The notes under the pieces are model-generated. The model was not told the DNA's origin. It did no database searches and worked only from the letters and a program-made list of their open reading frames with translations. The position numbers were made by a program, and so were the translations under genes. Source: Chryseosolibacter sp044507775 (GTDB lineage: Bacteria > Bacteroidota > Bacteroidia > Cytophagales > Cyclobacteriaceae). From it: a stretch of 64,000 nucleotides of DNA. Positions 52,033-61,891 of the stretch are shown piece after piece (the first letter of the stretch is position 1; each line of letters opens with the position of its first letter). The stretch is from contig JBIQIY010000024.1 in NCBI GenBank assembly GCA_044507775.1, positions 1 to 64,000 of the forward strand, in the 5' to 3' direction.

Positions 52033-53265
52033 TTGAATTCTCAGATCGTATCGATAAACCAGGCGCTGAAGTCATATACTACGTTCTACTTAGTGGCGAG
52101 CCTGATTCCTCTTAGCCTTTTCCTCAATGCCGGCTTCGCAAGTACCGTTGTCATCTGGTTTGTGGTGTTGTGTGTGTATAATTTCATCAGTTCGGGGCAA
52201 ATAGACTGGAAAGGCAGTGGCGCCCTGTTTCTGCCGATACTACTATACGCGATAAATGGGATATGGTTGTTTATTTCAAGAGACGAAGCGACCGTTTCCC
52301 TTTTGGTCCGAAAGATACACCTGTTATTAATTCCCTTATCTTTCTTATTAGCGAACAAAAGATTCTCGCAACGGGCCTTGTATACGTTGCTTACCTTGTT
52401 TCTTGGAGCATGTCTGCTATGTTCACTTTTTTGCCTTGTGAGCGCGCTTCACTCATATTTTGATGCCAGCGGTTCAGTTGCTGCCCCGTTGCAATACCTT
52501 ACATTCCGCCACCTGACTGAGTGGGTCGGTATCACACCGGTCTATCTCAGCATGTTTTTCAATTTGGCTTTGCTGATCACGATGGAGAATCCGTTCCTGG
52601 GGCCAACCGCAAAGAAGTTGGTTGCGGGCTATCTCGTGCTTTTCATATTGTTGATCGGTTCTGTGCCGGGCATCATTGCGTTGATCGCCTGCGTTCTTTT
52701 GTGGATACAATCCCTCTGGTTCAAAAAAGCCTCCGGCGTCTTTGTTGTCTTGCTAGCCGTCGCGTCAGTTGTGCTTATTTTTAACATTTACCCGCCGAAG
52801 GCCGATTTTCCCGGTGCCACCGGGACAAATTCAGATGACATGGTGCAAAACCTGGCGGGCAGGTCGGTGATTTGGTCATATGCGATTGAGACGATAGCAG
52901 AAGAGCCTGTCATGGGTTATGGTCCGGGCTTGGGTCAACGGGCTCTGGAAGAAACGTATGCACGGGAGAAGTTTGAATGGGGCATGGAAAAATCATTGAA
53001 CCCTCACAATCAATTTTTGTCAACGTATCTGGATCTTGGAATTGTTGGATGTTGTCTTCTTGTTTTCCTGCTCATATATCCAATGATACGCGCGATCAAA
53101 CTGAACGACACATTGCTGATTGGTTTCCTTTTCATGATGGTCTTGTTTTTTCTATTTGAATCTGTTCTCGTCCGTCAGAAGGGCATTGTGTTCTTCGGAT
53201 TTTTTTATTCTTTTCTTTGTTTGAATCGCTTCGAGACACCGGACGAGGAGCCGGCCGCTCGATAA
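52033..53265 (+). CDS. O-antigen ligase / polymerase family membrane protein (1)
   Basis: 410 aa with about eleven membrane helices. A large periplasmic loop (about 250-330) contains AGRSVIWSYAIETIAEEPVMGYGPG and PHNQFLSTYLDLGIVG, the Wzy_C/WaaL signature (R...G.G and HN.). The start is a TTG at 52033; no ATG lies near. It is the only plus-strand gene in the polysaccharide locus and is divergent from the WbaP-like gene. A small inverted repeat, CTAAC-ggtt-GTTAG, lies at 51951-51964 in the shared upstream region. Whether it is a ligase or a polymerase cannot be decided. Confidence 0.88.
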   Translation: MNSQIVSINQALKSYTTFYLVASLIPLSLFLNAGFASTVVIWFVVLCVYNFISSGQIDWKGSGALFLPILLYAINGIWLFISRDEATVSLLVRKIHLLLIPLSFLLANKRFSQRALYTLLTLFLGACLLCSLFCLVSALHSYFDASGSVAAPLQYLTFRHLTEWVGITPVYLSMFFNLALLITMENPFLGPTAKKLVAGYLVLFILLIGSVPGIIALIACVLLWIQSLWFKKASGVFVVLLAVASVVLIFNIYPPKADFPGATGTNSDDMVQNLAGRSVIWSYAIETIAEEPVMGYGPGLGQRALEETYAREKFEWGMEKSLNPHNQFLSTYLDLGIVGCCLLVFLLIYPMIRAIKLNDTLLIGFLFMMVLFFLFESVLVRQKGIVFFGFFYSFLCLNRFETPDEEPAAR

Positions 53266-53297
53266 CGTCCGCTGCGGCGAATACACCTCAGGAATAT

Positions 53298-54554
53298 CTA
53301 AGTATGAACTTTGCGCTCAGTTTCTGCCGATTTCCGCACATCATCCTTTGAAAGGATATGCGTAAAAAGCAGGGAATTGAAAAATGCGAAGAACATATTC
53401 CCGTGTTGCCGCTCAAGAAGCGATTCCGTGAGGGAGCAAAACAGAAAGAGGAAAAGGAAGAAAAAATACGGACGATTCTTTTCCCGGAGACTCTTTTTCG
53501 CGCAAGCCACAAACATCGCAAGGAAAATTATCAGACTGACAAGACCAGTGCCCATCACAAACTGGAGGAACTGGTTATGTGCATTCATGCCGGCAACTGA
53601 TGGAAGTTCCAAGCCTAAATAGCATCGGTCCAGGTCGTTTTGTACGTCGCCAATTCCGCTTCCGATGAAGGGCGAATGAGTAATGGTTTCGGAAATGCAT
53701 TTGAAGATACTGACTCTTACCCCGATGCTGTTCCATGCATTATCACCCACAAAATAGTTCTCGGCGTTGAAAAGGTCGTAAAAGCGATAGTACACCACAT
53801 CAAAGGACTTGATCGTGACCAGGAAAATGAAGGCAGGAATAAGCAGGATCGCCGCACCCAATTTCCACCTCCGTGTCTTTATCACGAACCGCACGCAAAT
53901 GATTCCCGCCAGGAGAAACAGCGAGATGATGGCCATCTTTGAGCCGAGCGCAAATAAAAAGAACAATTGAAATAACAGTACGAGAGACAATATCAGTGAG
54001 AAAATATTGAAGCGGAGGTTGTTTATCAGAAGATAACCAGCCATCATAATCGAAAAAGTCAGATACCAGCCGAAGTAAACATGTGTGATTCCGATATGCA
54101 CCCTTGTCATTTCTGTTCCGAGAACCTCACCGCTGTTGATTGTCATTATCAACGCATAAATTGCTGCAGCCGTACAGCTAAAAATAAACGACCGCAGTAT
54201 TAATATCAGCGTTGGAGCTTCGATCCGTGAACTGAAAAATATTAAGGGATAGATTAACAGGAATGATCTCTTCTCGAGAAGCGAGAAATCCATATTATCG
54301 GAATAGAATAAGCTTATGAATGGCAGAAGGAAGAGAAGAGCGAACAACAGAAAATACCTATTCTGAAATACTTCCCTTAAGTTCTTATAGTATCCGAGGA
54401 GGATCCATGTGCCGCCCAGCACTGCTGTCAGTATCGAACTGAGCTGAAGATTAAATGGGAAGGAGGCCGGCAATAGTATAAGTGAGGTTCTGAAGATAGT
54501 CAGAACGATTGGACGATAACTGGTTCTCTTTTTTGCTCCCTCGCTATTTTCCAT
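53298..54554 (-). CDS. O-antigen ligase / polymerase family membrane protein (2)
   Basis: About 418 aa from ATG 54554, with about eleven membrane helices. The periplasmic loop has RVSIFKCISETITHSPFIGSGIGD and MNAHNQFLQFVMGTGLVS, the same Arg/Gly and His-Asn signature as the preceding gene, to which it is related in outline. It is convergent with that gene (32 bp apart) and overlaps the downstream end of the glycosyltransferase gene at 54544 by 11 bp, so it is the last gene of the long minus-strand cluster. Confidence 0.87.
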   Translation of the reverse strand: MENSEGAKKRTSYRPIVLTIFRTSLILLPASFPFNLQLSSILTAVLGGTWILLGYYKNLREVFQNRYFLLFALLFLLPFISLFYSDNMDFSLLEKRSFLLIYPLIFFSSRIEAPTLILILRSFIFSCTAAAIYALIMTINSGEVLGTEMTRVHIGITHVYFGWYLTFSIMMAGYLLINNLRFNIFSLILSLVLLFQLFFLFALGSKMAIISLFLLAGIICVRFVIKTRRWKLGAAILLIPAFIFLVTIKSFDVVYYRFYDLFNAENYFVGDNAWNSIGVRVSIFKCISETITHSPFIGSGIGDVQNDLDRCYLGLELPSVAGMNAHNQFLQFVMGTGLVSLIIFLAMFVACAKKSLREKNRPYFFFLFLFLFCSLTESLLERQHGNMFFAFFNSLLFTHILSKDDVRKSAETERKVHT

Positions 54555-55614
54555 GTTGTTGCAATGATAGATACACCTGTTCGTATTCACGCGCCATCTT
54601 CACGACATCAAACTCCTTCTCGACAAGGGCTCGCGAGTTCTCACCCAAAGTCTTTAGAAGATCCCGGTCACCCATCAGGGCTGCGATTTTCTCAATCGCA
54701 TGTTCCGAACTATCGTATAGATGGCCATTATAATGCTCTTTTACCAGGTCAATGTTTCCAACACATCGACTAAGGACGAGCGGCTTGCACATGTTCATCG
54801 CCTCGAGCACGGCGAAGGGCAGTCCTTCCCATGAAGCCGTAGAAAGGTAGACATCAGCTTTTCCTACCATTTCAATTACTTGCGATCGATCTATCCATCC
54901 GGTGACTTTAATGTTCTTGGATGTAAGCGTTGGTTCAAGCTCGCCGCCGCCAATCCAAAGGAATGTCAGATTCGGCAAATCTTGAAAACTCTCGGCAATT
55001 TTGTTGAATAAAGAAGGATTTTTCTGGATCGTTACACGGCCTGTAGTCGCAATAATGAATTCATTTTTCGTGATATGTTGAGGAGGCGGGGAGATTTCGG
55101 TGCCATTATTGATCGCGTCCGATTTAATGCCTTTCTCTCTCAACGCTTCAGCTTCGGATTCTGAACATCCCACGACACGGCCGCAGAAAGCATCAGCGAT
55201 TCGCTCCAGTAAAACATAAATTTTTCTTTTCAAAGGTGAGACATCCTGGCGAAGGTATGAAAGACCGTTTGGTGTATAGATGACATTTTTTTTTCGAAGA
55301 AAGAAGCACACAAGTCTGCCGAGAAACCCGGCTTTCGAAGAGTGGACATGAATCGCGTCCGGCGCATCACGTCTTAATTTTTTGTAAAGATCAATGCAGG
55401 CTTTGAGATCCGACAGAACGCGAACCTCTCGTTGTGCATGCTTCCAATGAATAAACCGGGTGGTTTGAAAACGCTTTTTTACTTCATCAAGCCTGTTCCC
55501 GAATGTTCGATCACTGTGAAGGATAGTGTGTTCATGTTCCGGCAGGTATTGTACCAGGTACAAGACGAAATCCGCGCTGCCACCACTCGATTCTATGACG
55601 TGCGTGATCTTCAT
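54544..55614 (-). CDS. Family 4 glycosyltransferase
   Basis: 356 aa, GT-B fold. The N-terminus MKITHVIESSGGSADFVLYL matches GT4 acceptor domains. The C-terminal GT1-type domain has ATTGRVTIQKNPSLF and the E-x7-E motif in SWEGLPFAVLEAMNM. It adds a sugar to a growing lipid-linked glycan at the cytoplasmic face. The start overlaps the stop of the next upstream glycosyltransferase by 4 bp. Donor and acceptor unknown. Confidence 0.93.
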   Translation of the reverse strand: MKITHVIESSGGSADFVLYLVQYLPEHEHTILHSDRTFGNRLDEVKKRFQTTRFIHWKHAQREVRVLSDLKACIDLYKKLRRDAPDAIHVHSSKAGFLGRLVCFFLRKKNVIYTPNGLSYLRQDVSPLKRKIYVLLERIADAFCGRVVGCSESEAEALREKGIKSDAINNGTEISPPPQHITKNEFIIATTGRVTIQKNPSLFNKIAESFQDLPNLTFLWIGGGELEPTLTSKNIKVTGWIDRSQVIEMVGKADVYLSTASWEGLPFAVLEAMNMCKPLVLSRCVGNIDLVKEHYNGHLYDSSEHAIEKIAALMGDRDLLKTLGENSRALVEKEFDVVKMAREYEQVYLSLQQHGK

Positions 55615-56693
55615 TTTGAATAAATCGCTTCCATTGCCACGGCGTATTTATGAATTTCGAATCGTTGCTTATACGATGCATGGCCCTCGCGTGCAATACT
55701 CATTAGCCGCTCAGGTGAGTTGTAGAGACTAAACACTTCCGCAGCCAGAGCGGTGGGCTCGCGAGGCGGAAAAAGCTGGCCATTCACGCCGTGCTGGATC
55801 AGCTCCGTATTGCCATCAATGTTGCTGGCGACGACTGGTAAGGACGATCGGAACGCCTCCAGGATGACCGTAGGGAGGCCTTCGAAAACGGATGGCAACA
55901 CGAAGACATCAGCGGCCGCATAATAGGTTTCCGGCGTGTTCGTGCTACCGCAAAATCGTACAAATGAACTAATTCCGAGTTGTCCTGACCTCGATTTCAG
56001 TTCTTCTTCAAGCGGGCCCTCGCCTACAATGAGAACTTGAAGGTTCCTGATCTGGGCCGCCAGCGTTGCAGTTGCCAATAATAGAGTATCAATCGATTTT
56101 TGAACGCGCAGACGGCCGATGGTGAGGATAATAAAGTCATCCGGACTGAGAGATAGTTCGGCTCGCGCTCGAATTTTGGGTGTAGTGGAAATCAGGTCCG
56201 GAATTGCGTTGTAAACGACACTTATGTTTTCTTTCTTGACACCCAAAGTTTTCTCGACATGAAGGGCAACTGCTTTCGAAATACAGGTGACTTTGCAATT
56301 CCTTCCATGTAGTTTGAAAGTTACCCAATACGCGAAAAAAATAATTCTGTCGACCCAGTTCCATTTAAAATAGACATTATGCATCGTGCAAAATGTTTTA
56401 ACGCGAAGTCCTCGGCTCGCCCATAATCCAATCAGATCTGCGTGACCGAGATGCGTGTGGACGACGTCAGGTTTCAGCTGCTTTATCAATTTTCTCAATC
56501 TTGACGCGCACGATAAACCCAAGGGGATATGGTGAACCTTGATCCTTTCGTCGATGGCAGGCTTCAGCTTTGGATCCCCCTTCAGATAGATTATGTGGAT
56601 TTCATGTTCACCGGCAAGGACGTTTGTAAAATTAACAAGCAACCTCTCGGCTCCGCCATAAACCAAAGTTGTGATTACCTGGACAATGATCAT
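55611..56693 (-). CDS. Family 4 glycosyltransferase
   Basis: 360 aa, GT-B fold. VQVITTLVYGGAERLLVNF is the typical GT4 start; DVVHTHLGHADLIGL and the C-terminal ILTIGRLRVQKSIDTLL and VFEGLPTVILEAFRSSLPVV (E-x7-E) follow. It is tied by 4-bp overlaps to the methyltransferase upstream and the glycosyltransferase downstream, indicating one transcript and a shared pathway. Sugar specificity unknown. Confidence 0.93.
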   Translation of the reverse strand: MIIVQVITTLVYGGAERLLVNFTNVLAGEHEIHIIYLKGDPKLKPAIDERIKVHHIPLGLSCASRLRKLIKQLKPDVVHTHLGHADLIGLWASRGLRVKTFCTMHNVYFKWNWVDRIIFFAYWVTFKLHGRNCKVTCISKAVALHVEKTLGVKKENISVVYNAIPDLISTTPKIRARAELSLSPDDFIILTIGRLRVQKSIDTLLLATATLAAQIRNLQVLIVGEGPLEEELKSRSGQLGISSFVRFCGSTNTPETYYAAADVFVLPSVFEGLPTVILEAFRSSLPVVASNIDGNTELIQHGVNGQLFPPREPTALAAEVFSLYNSPERLMSIAREGHASYKQRFEIHKYAVAMEAIYSK

Positions 56694-57640
56694 CGTTTTG
56701 AATAATAGCCGATCAATTCCTTATCGTCAATTGAAAGTGTTGACTTCCGGCCCAGGAAGAAGAAGCCGGAAGCACCATCAAAATCATATTTGTTGACCCG
56801 GGTGATGATGTCAAAATACTTGATCCAAAATCCTGTCAGGCGCGCGAAAGCTTTAACGATGAGTCTAAGAGTTCTTGTATGGCCGAACAGGGCTAGCAGG
56901 AAATATTGATAGGACCATGCGAGGGCGGTTGCGCTTCCGGCAGTCGCGCCACTCTTTAGTTCTTCAAATCGCTGAAATAATTTGCGATGACCCGAGCGAC
57001 TGAATCGGGTGAAGTCGTAGGGCCCGCCGTGAACTTGCTGCATGAACGGTGTTTCGGCATAAACGATACCCGTTGGTTTAAGGACTCGAAAAATTTCCTC
57101 TACGCATCGATACGGATTTATGACGTGTTCCAGCACTGCTTGTACGACCACGCAATCGAAGCTTTCCGCCTGGAACGGAATTGAATGGGCATCGAAGATG
57201 ATCTTTGTCTGAGGCCCGAAGGATACGTCACCCTCAACTATCTCGAGCGCATTTGACTTTACGAAGTCCGACATTCCCTCGCCTACAATACTACCCCCAA
57301 CTACCAGCACGCGAGGCTTGTGTGATGAACTGCCTACCAACAGAGATTCGAGATGGCGAAAGTTTTCCTTGCCAAGGTTGTTACCACCAATTGAAGGCAA
57401 GAATCGACTGACTCTTGAGATAAGATCACCCTTTTTTGTTATGTCAAAAAAAAGGTTGCGTTGGCTTACGAAATCGGAAAACTTGAAAATGCTCTCTGAT
57501 TCGTTGATCATGACCGGGATGCCGTTTACCAAGGGAAATACTTGCTGGCAACTTTCACACTGAATATCATCTGGCGTAACAACGGGGTTGATAATCGCAT
57601 TCTTGCAAACAACACAGGTCAGACCTTTCTGTATGTGCAT
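56690..57640 (-). CDS. Class I SAM-dependent methyltransferase with N-terminal zinc ribbon
   Basis: 316 aa. A Trm112-like zinc ribbon uses Cys9, Cys12, Cys28 and Cys31 (CVVC and CESC). The methyltransferase domain (about 85-260) has the SAM loop VLVVGGSIVGEG and FDCVVVQAVLEHVINPYRCVEE followed by RVLKPTG, as in Methyltransf_11. It may methylate a glycan or a nucleotide sugar for this locus; the substrate is unproven. It overlaps the downstream glycosyltransferase by 4 bp and follows the GT2 gene by 4 bp. Confidence 0.88.
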   Translation of the reverse strand: MHIQKGLTCVVCKNAIINPVVTPDDIQCESCQQVFPLVNGIPVMINESESIFKFSDFVSQRNLFFDITKKGDLISRVSRFLPSIGGNNLGKENFRHLESLLVGSSSHKPRVLVVGGSIVGEGMSDFVKSNALEIVEGDVSFGPQTKIIFDAHSIPFQAESFDCVVVQAVLEHVINPYRCVEEIFRVLKPTGIVYAETPFMQQVHGGPYDFTRFSRSGHRKLFQRFEELKSGATAGSATALAWSYQYFLLALFGHTRTLRLIVKAFARLTGFWIKYFDIITRVNKYDFDGASGFFFLGRKSTLSIDDKELIGYYSKR

Positions 57641-57644
57641 CTTA

Positions 57645-58412
57645 TTACATCTTTTTGAGAAATTGCTGCTTAACGGATTTTGCTATCCTGGCCCGTTGTT
57701 GAAAGAACCGGAAAAACAGGCTATCCAGGTAGGTATAGTCGAAATTTCTGGATAGCACATTCTTATATTCAATGGCGACCTTGTTTTCGTTAACTGAATT
57801 ATGTGTTTTGCTTTCCGGATGAACCCTGAATTTTCCAAGCATGGTTGGGATTCGGGCGAATTTGAATCCATGTTTCGCGATTCGGGAGAAAAAATCTACG
57901 TCCATGCAGTAATGAAGTGACTCATCAAGGTGGCCCGTGACGTTGGAGACACGTCGCCTCCAAAAAACTGTCGGTTGCATCGGGCAGAACCTTCCGTGCG
58001 CAAACATCCACAAACTCCATTGCCTTGGATAGACGTCACAAATCCACTGGCCGTTTGAGTCTATTAGTTGGTAATAGCCATAAACAATGTCGGTTTCCGG
58101 ATTTTTTTCAAAGAAGTCCACTACCGATTGAAAGGCATTTTCAAAGTATAAATCATCTGCGTTTTGCCACGCCAATATGTCACCAGTCGCCATTTTCAAG
58201 CCTTTGTTAATAGCATCCGACTGGCCGTTGTCTTTTTCGGAAATAAGTGTCGCGTGGGGAAACTCTCTAACGATGGCGGCAGTACGATCCTGGGAGAGGC
58301 CGTCTATGACAATATGTTCGAAGTTCTTGTAAGATTGACTACTGACGGAAAGCATCGTATCTCTGATGTATGACTCACTGTTGAAAGTCGGAGTGACAAT
58401 GGAAATCTTCAT
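57645..58412 (-). CDS. Family 2 glycosyltransferase
   Basis: 255 aa, GT-A fold. KISIVTPTFNSESYIRDTML starts the domain; the donor-binding region has IDGLSQDRT and the metal motif WQNADD. No membrane helix is present, so it acts at the cytoplasmic face. It is followed after 4 bp by the methyltransferase gene. Donor sugar unknown. Confidence 0.93.
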   Translation of the reverse strand: MKISIVTPTFNSESYIRDTMLSVSSQSYKNFEHIVIDGLSQDRTAAIVREFPHATLISEKDNGQSDAINKGLKMATGDILAWQNADDLYFENAFQSVVDFFEKNPETDIVYGYYQLIDSNGQWICDVYPRQWSLWMFAHGRFCPMQPTVFWRRRVSNVTGHLDESLHYCMDVDFFSRIAKHGFKFARIPTMLGKFRVHPESKTHNSVNENKVAIEYKNVLSRNFDYTYLDSLFFRFFQQRARIAKSVKQQFLKKM

Positions 58413-58506
58413 AAATACATACAGAATACGCTCTTTTTAAACGCGCAAATCTACAAAGCTTAACCCTCTGAAGCAAGGCTGCTTATTGTGCGCCGGGTCG
58501 CCTGGT

Positions 58507-59733
58507 TCATGACTTCAGAAAATCGCGCGTATCCAGAAGCAGGAGAAACCAAACGAAAGCGTCATTGTAACTGGGTTGGGAAAAAAGAAGAGTCAATAAG
58601 CAGGGGAGATAGATGACGAAAGTTCTTTGCGCGGCAAGTTGAGACAAAGAGAAGGCCCAGCAGAAGAAATACAACGTCAGGCCTATAATCCCTATTTGAA
58701 AGCTCACACCGATCAAACCAATATTGTTTTCCAAAACGATGGAGCCGCTGTTATCCCGCTGGAAGGCACTGTAGTAGCCTTTGCCAAACCAGGGATTCTC
58801 GCTTAGCTGGGACAAGCCGTTCTGGAAACTCTCAATTCGCGTCTGACCCGACACTTCGCCAATTTTCTTAGACGTCATCTGGAATGCCGCCCTGCCGAGG
58901 CCTACTAGTGCAATGAGGAAAATGAAAATAATAATTGGGTTCTTTACGAACGTAATCAGGTGCTGTTTAAGTGAAGTATTGGTTGCTGCGTATACCATCG
59001 CTACGAGTACCAGATTTATGGCGCCGGCAGCGGAGAAAAGAAGGAGGCTTCCGGCCAGGAGAAAAAGCCTCTTTCGTCGCAAGTGCTTTACGGGAACAAA
59101 GTACGTCAGCGTCAGTGCGGTTATGAAGAAAATTTGGGCCATGCCGGGTTCGCGATAGATGCCCACGAACCGTGGAAAGCTGATGCCGAACAGATCAGTC
59201 GTGCTCCAGATGACAGAAAAGGGGAAGACAAGGACATGATTGCTCAGGGGGCGGATGGGGTCGAAAGCTGCGTATCCAACCAGTTCGTATAAACTGGCGA
59301 TATAGGGAAGGTTGTAAATGGATAATCCCCTGATCAGAAATATCCCGAATGTTACAACGGCGCTGATGGAAAGGTAGTAGTGGAAGTTTATAAAAACCTT
59401 TAAAACCGTCTCCTGGTATCGATTTACGATCAGCGCAATGCAGGGAGCCGTAAGGAGCAGGAACACCGACGCATTAACCACTATTTCACGAGCTTCACTG
59501 AGTATAAGTCCCTGGATGAGAAAGTAAAGGAGACACAAATAAATGACGATCAACGCACCCAACCTCTTGCGAGAGAGAATGAACGAATTCTTCTGAAGCC
59601 CTATGAGGAGGCATGTGATGAAGAAAAAGATTACAAAAACGAGAGCATTATATTTCTCACCGAAAATTGAAGGCCTAAGGCAAAGAAAGGCAAGCGTCCA
59701 TCCTGTTAATAAAAGCCTTGTAGTTCTGTTCAT
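58507..59733 (-). CDS. O-antigen polymerase-like membrane protein (3)
   Basis: About 408 aa from ATG 59733, with ten or more membrane helices. RFVGIYREPGMAQIFFITA and TRIESFQNGLSQLSENPWFGKGYYSAF resemble the functional loops of Wzy-type polymerases, with Arg and Gly residues in the second loop. An upstream ATG at 59769 would overlap the preceding gene (ending 59742) by 28 bp; the later start leaves 8 bp. It is the third polymerase/ligase-like protein in the locus and the best Wzy candidate because it lies inside the glycosyltransferase cluster. Confidence 0.82.
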   Translation of the reverse strand: MNRTTRLLLTGWTLAFLCLRPSIFGEKYNALVFVIFFFITCLLIGLQKNSFILSRKRLGALIVIYLCLLYFLIQGLILSEAREIVVNASVFLLLTAPCIALIVNRYQETVLKVFINFHYYLSISAVVTFGIFLIRGLSIYNLPYIASLYELVGYAAFDPIRPLSNHVLVFPFSVIWSTTDLFGISFPRFVGIYREPGMAQIFFITALTLTYFVPVKHLRRKRLFLLAGSLLLFSAAGAINLVLVAMVYAATNTSLKQHLITFVKNPIIIFIFLIALVGLGRAAFQMTSKKIGEVSGQTRIESFQNGLSQLSENPWFGKGYYSAFQRDNSGSIVLENNIGLIGVSFQIGIIGLTLYFFCWAFSLSQLAAQRTFVIYLPCLLTLLFSQPSYNDAFVWFLLLLDTRDFLKS

Positions 59734-59741
59734 CCTGGTTT

Positions 59742-61877
59742 TCAGTCGGTTGAGGTGACCTGGAGACATTGCACTGTTTCATACTTACCGGAGTTGAGAT
59801 CATAGGAGTAAAAGGCGTCAAGCCCCCAACTTCGGATTTCGTGACAGAAAGCCTGTTCGTCATACTTGGTCCTCGTTACATTTCCCTTGTCAAAGAAGTA
59901 ACTTTCGCCAACGCACCAATAATCGAGGCCCTGGTAAGCGCAAAATCCGGTGAGCGCTGGAATTGCCTGGAAATAGTGATAACATGGCAGGCTTCGGTGA
60001 AGAAGAGAGTAGTCCCGAATGTAGATGGCCTTCCTTTTATGATCTTGCTTGTCAAGTTTCATAAGCCGATTCAACGCCGCATATTGTTCATGCTCCTGGA
60101 GTTTGATGTCAAAGGAATCTATAAGCGCTTTGGAGAAGATGGCATCGCGAAATAGAGTCGCCTTCGTTATATTTCTCGAGTCTAGATCCTTGAAAGATGC
60201 CGCGACAGTCGGGTTAGTATAGAATATCCTGCATAGCACGTTGTGTTTAAAGGCCTTGGATAAGTAAACTGCAGTGTTAAAGCATAGAACAGCAACAAGA
60301 ATCACCTGAATAACCGTTATCGATTTGGTCGACAATTTTACCGACGTGATCAGGACGGGTAGCAAGCTTACAAATAATACAAAAGCGATCCACCGGTAGG
60401 GTTCCAAAAAATATATAGCGCTTCCGCCGAGGATCCTTAACGTCGCTGCTGGAACGAATCCGATGACAGCGAGTAGAATTGCAACTTCGAGAAAAATCTG
60501 TGCGTTCCGCAGTTCCAGCTGAAGTAAACCTTTTCTTTGCCACCGAACGACCATCAAAAAAGCAGCAGCTGCGCAGAACATCCAGAAATAAAACAGAAGA
60601 ACAAAGTATGCGAATCGCGTTTGAACCTCGACAAAGAAAAAGGACATCCACTGGATGCTGGAATCTGCTGCACCCTGGTCGACAATTAAGTATGCGATTC
60701 CCGCGCTGATCACGGTGGCCACAAGCAGCGACGTCCATGCTGTCCAGCTTTTATACAGACCCAATCGCATAAACAGGAAGCATAATGCGGCCATCGTGAG
60801 AAAACCAGTCGACACCTTGGCCAAAGTTATTAGGGCAATGGTACCCGGTATAACGAGAAACAGTAAAAAGTTCTTCGAACGTTTGTCGAACGAACCTGCT
60901 TGCATGAAAGTGTCAAGTAAAGCCAGCAGCAAGATAATTGATAGCAGGTAGGACTCGCTGATGAATAAAGAATTAAATCCGACAGCGGCACGTACGCTAA
61001 GATTATCAAAAAGGTAAAGTGGCATGAAAGACGTAACACCTATCACAATAATGATGAGCAGGACGCTGTTTTGTGAGTGGGTAGGAACCCGCAAGACATT
61101 CTTGACCGAATCAACAACCACCAGAAAGAACTTGAAAAGAAGTGGTGGAAATATGAGAACATATCCAATGTTATACGTGTAGACCAAATGGGTGTCGGTC
61201 AAGGCGGAAAGTCGGCTGATCACGAAATGGCTAAGGAAGTGATATTTCACATAACTCAAGCCGTGCAAACCATTCGATACCGTATCGTAGTGCTTTAGCA
61301 TTTGAGCGATGGATATGTGAAATAGCGAATCCAACGAGGTTCCGTTTAACTCGGTCATAGGGATACTTTCCACAAACAATGGAGACAGATAATCCCCCGT
61401 CCAACAGACGCCAGCAGTCCAGAAAGCGAATACTGAAAGGACAAAATATTCCGCGAGTGACCCTAACTTTTTGCGTCTGGCTATGATCGCGTTTCTGACG
61501 AGGCAAATGACTCCCACGATGGCTGTTACCCATCCCCACAGGGGGAATTTGACATAACTGATCGCGACCAGCACTATTATAGCAAACACGGTGATCTGCG
61601 GATCGCCAATCAAGGGACGAGTAACGCCTCTCTTCTTTTCAAAATACAGGACAATTTGTGGCGACAGGTTCAATATCAAAAGTGAAAGGCCCGTGAGCAA
61701 AAAAATATCATTGATATGTTTATCTGGCAATCCTGTGCGCGACACAACGTAGAAAGCGGCCAAAACCAATACAAGGAATGAGCTCGCGACGGAATGGCGG
61801 ATTGATCTTAGCGCTATTGGATTGAAATTGCTTGTCAATTCGTCAGGGTCGTTTAGGCGCATCTGGGTATAAAACAT
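59742..61877 (-). CDS. Large polytopic membrane protein, GT-C-like
   Basis: 711 aa with about fourteen membrane helices over residues 25-545 and a C-terminal soluble region of about 150 residues. The first large loop contains SLDSLFHISIAQML and VKYHFLSHFVISRL, an Asp-x3-His ... Tyr-His arrangement like the acceptor/donor loop of lipid-dependent GT-C glycosyltransferases. I do not recognise a named family. It could transfer a sugar from a polyprenyl-phosphate donor in the periplasm. It lies between the flippase and the third Wzy-like gene on the same strand. Confidence 0.7.
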   Translation of the reverse strand: MFYTQMRLNDPDELTSNFNPIALRSIRHSVASSFLVLVLAAFYVVSRTGLPDKHINDIFLLTGLSLLILNLSPQIVLYFEKKRGVTRPLIGDPQITVFAIIVLVAISYVKFPLWGWVTAIVGVICLVRNAIIARRKKLGSLAEYFVLSVFAFWTAGVCWTGDYLSPLFVESIPMTELNGTSLDSLFHISIAQMLKHYDTVSNGLHGLSYVKYHFLSHFVISRLSALTDTHLVYTYNIGYVLIFPPLLFKFFLVVVDSVKNVLRVPTHSQNSVLLIIIVIGVTSFMPLYLFDNLSVRAAVGFNSLFISESYLLSIILLLALLDTFMQAGSFDKRSKNFLLFLVIPGTIALITLAKVSTGFLTMAALCFLFMRLGLYKSWTAWTSLLVATVISAGIAYLIVDQGAADSSIQWMSFFFVEVQTRFAYFVLLFYFWMFCAAAAFLMVVRWQRKGLLQLELRNAQIFLEVAILLAVIGFVPAATLRILGGSAIYFLEPYRWIAFVLFVSLLPVLITSVKLSTKSITVIQVILVAVLCFNTAVYLSKAFKHNVLCRIFYTNPTVAASFKDLDSRNITKATLFRDAIFSKALIDSFDIKLQEHEQYAALNRLMKLDKQDHKRKAIYIRDYSLLHRSLPCYHYFQAIPALTGFCAYQGLDYWCVGESYFFDKGNVTRTKYDEQAFCHEIRSWGLDAFYSYDLNSGKYETVQCLQVTSTD

Positions 61878-61891
61878 CCTCTGAAGTACGT

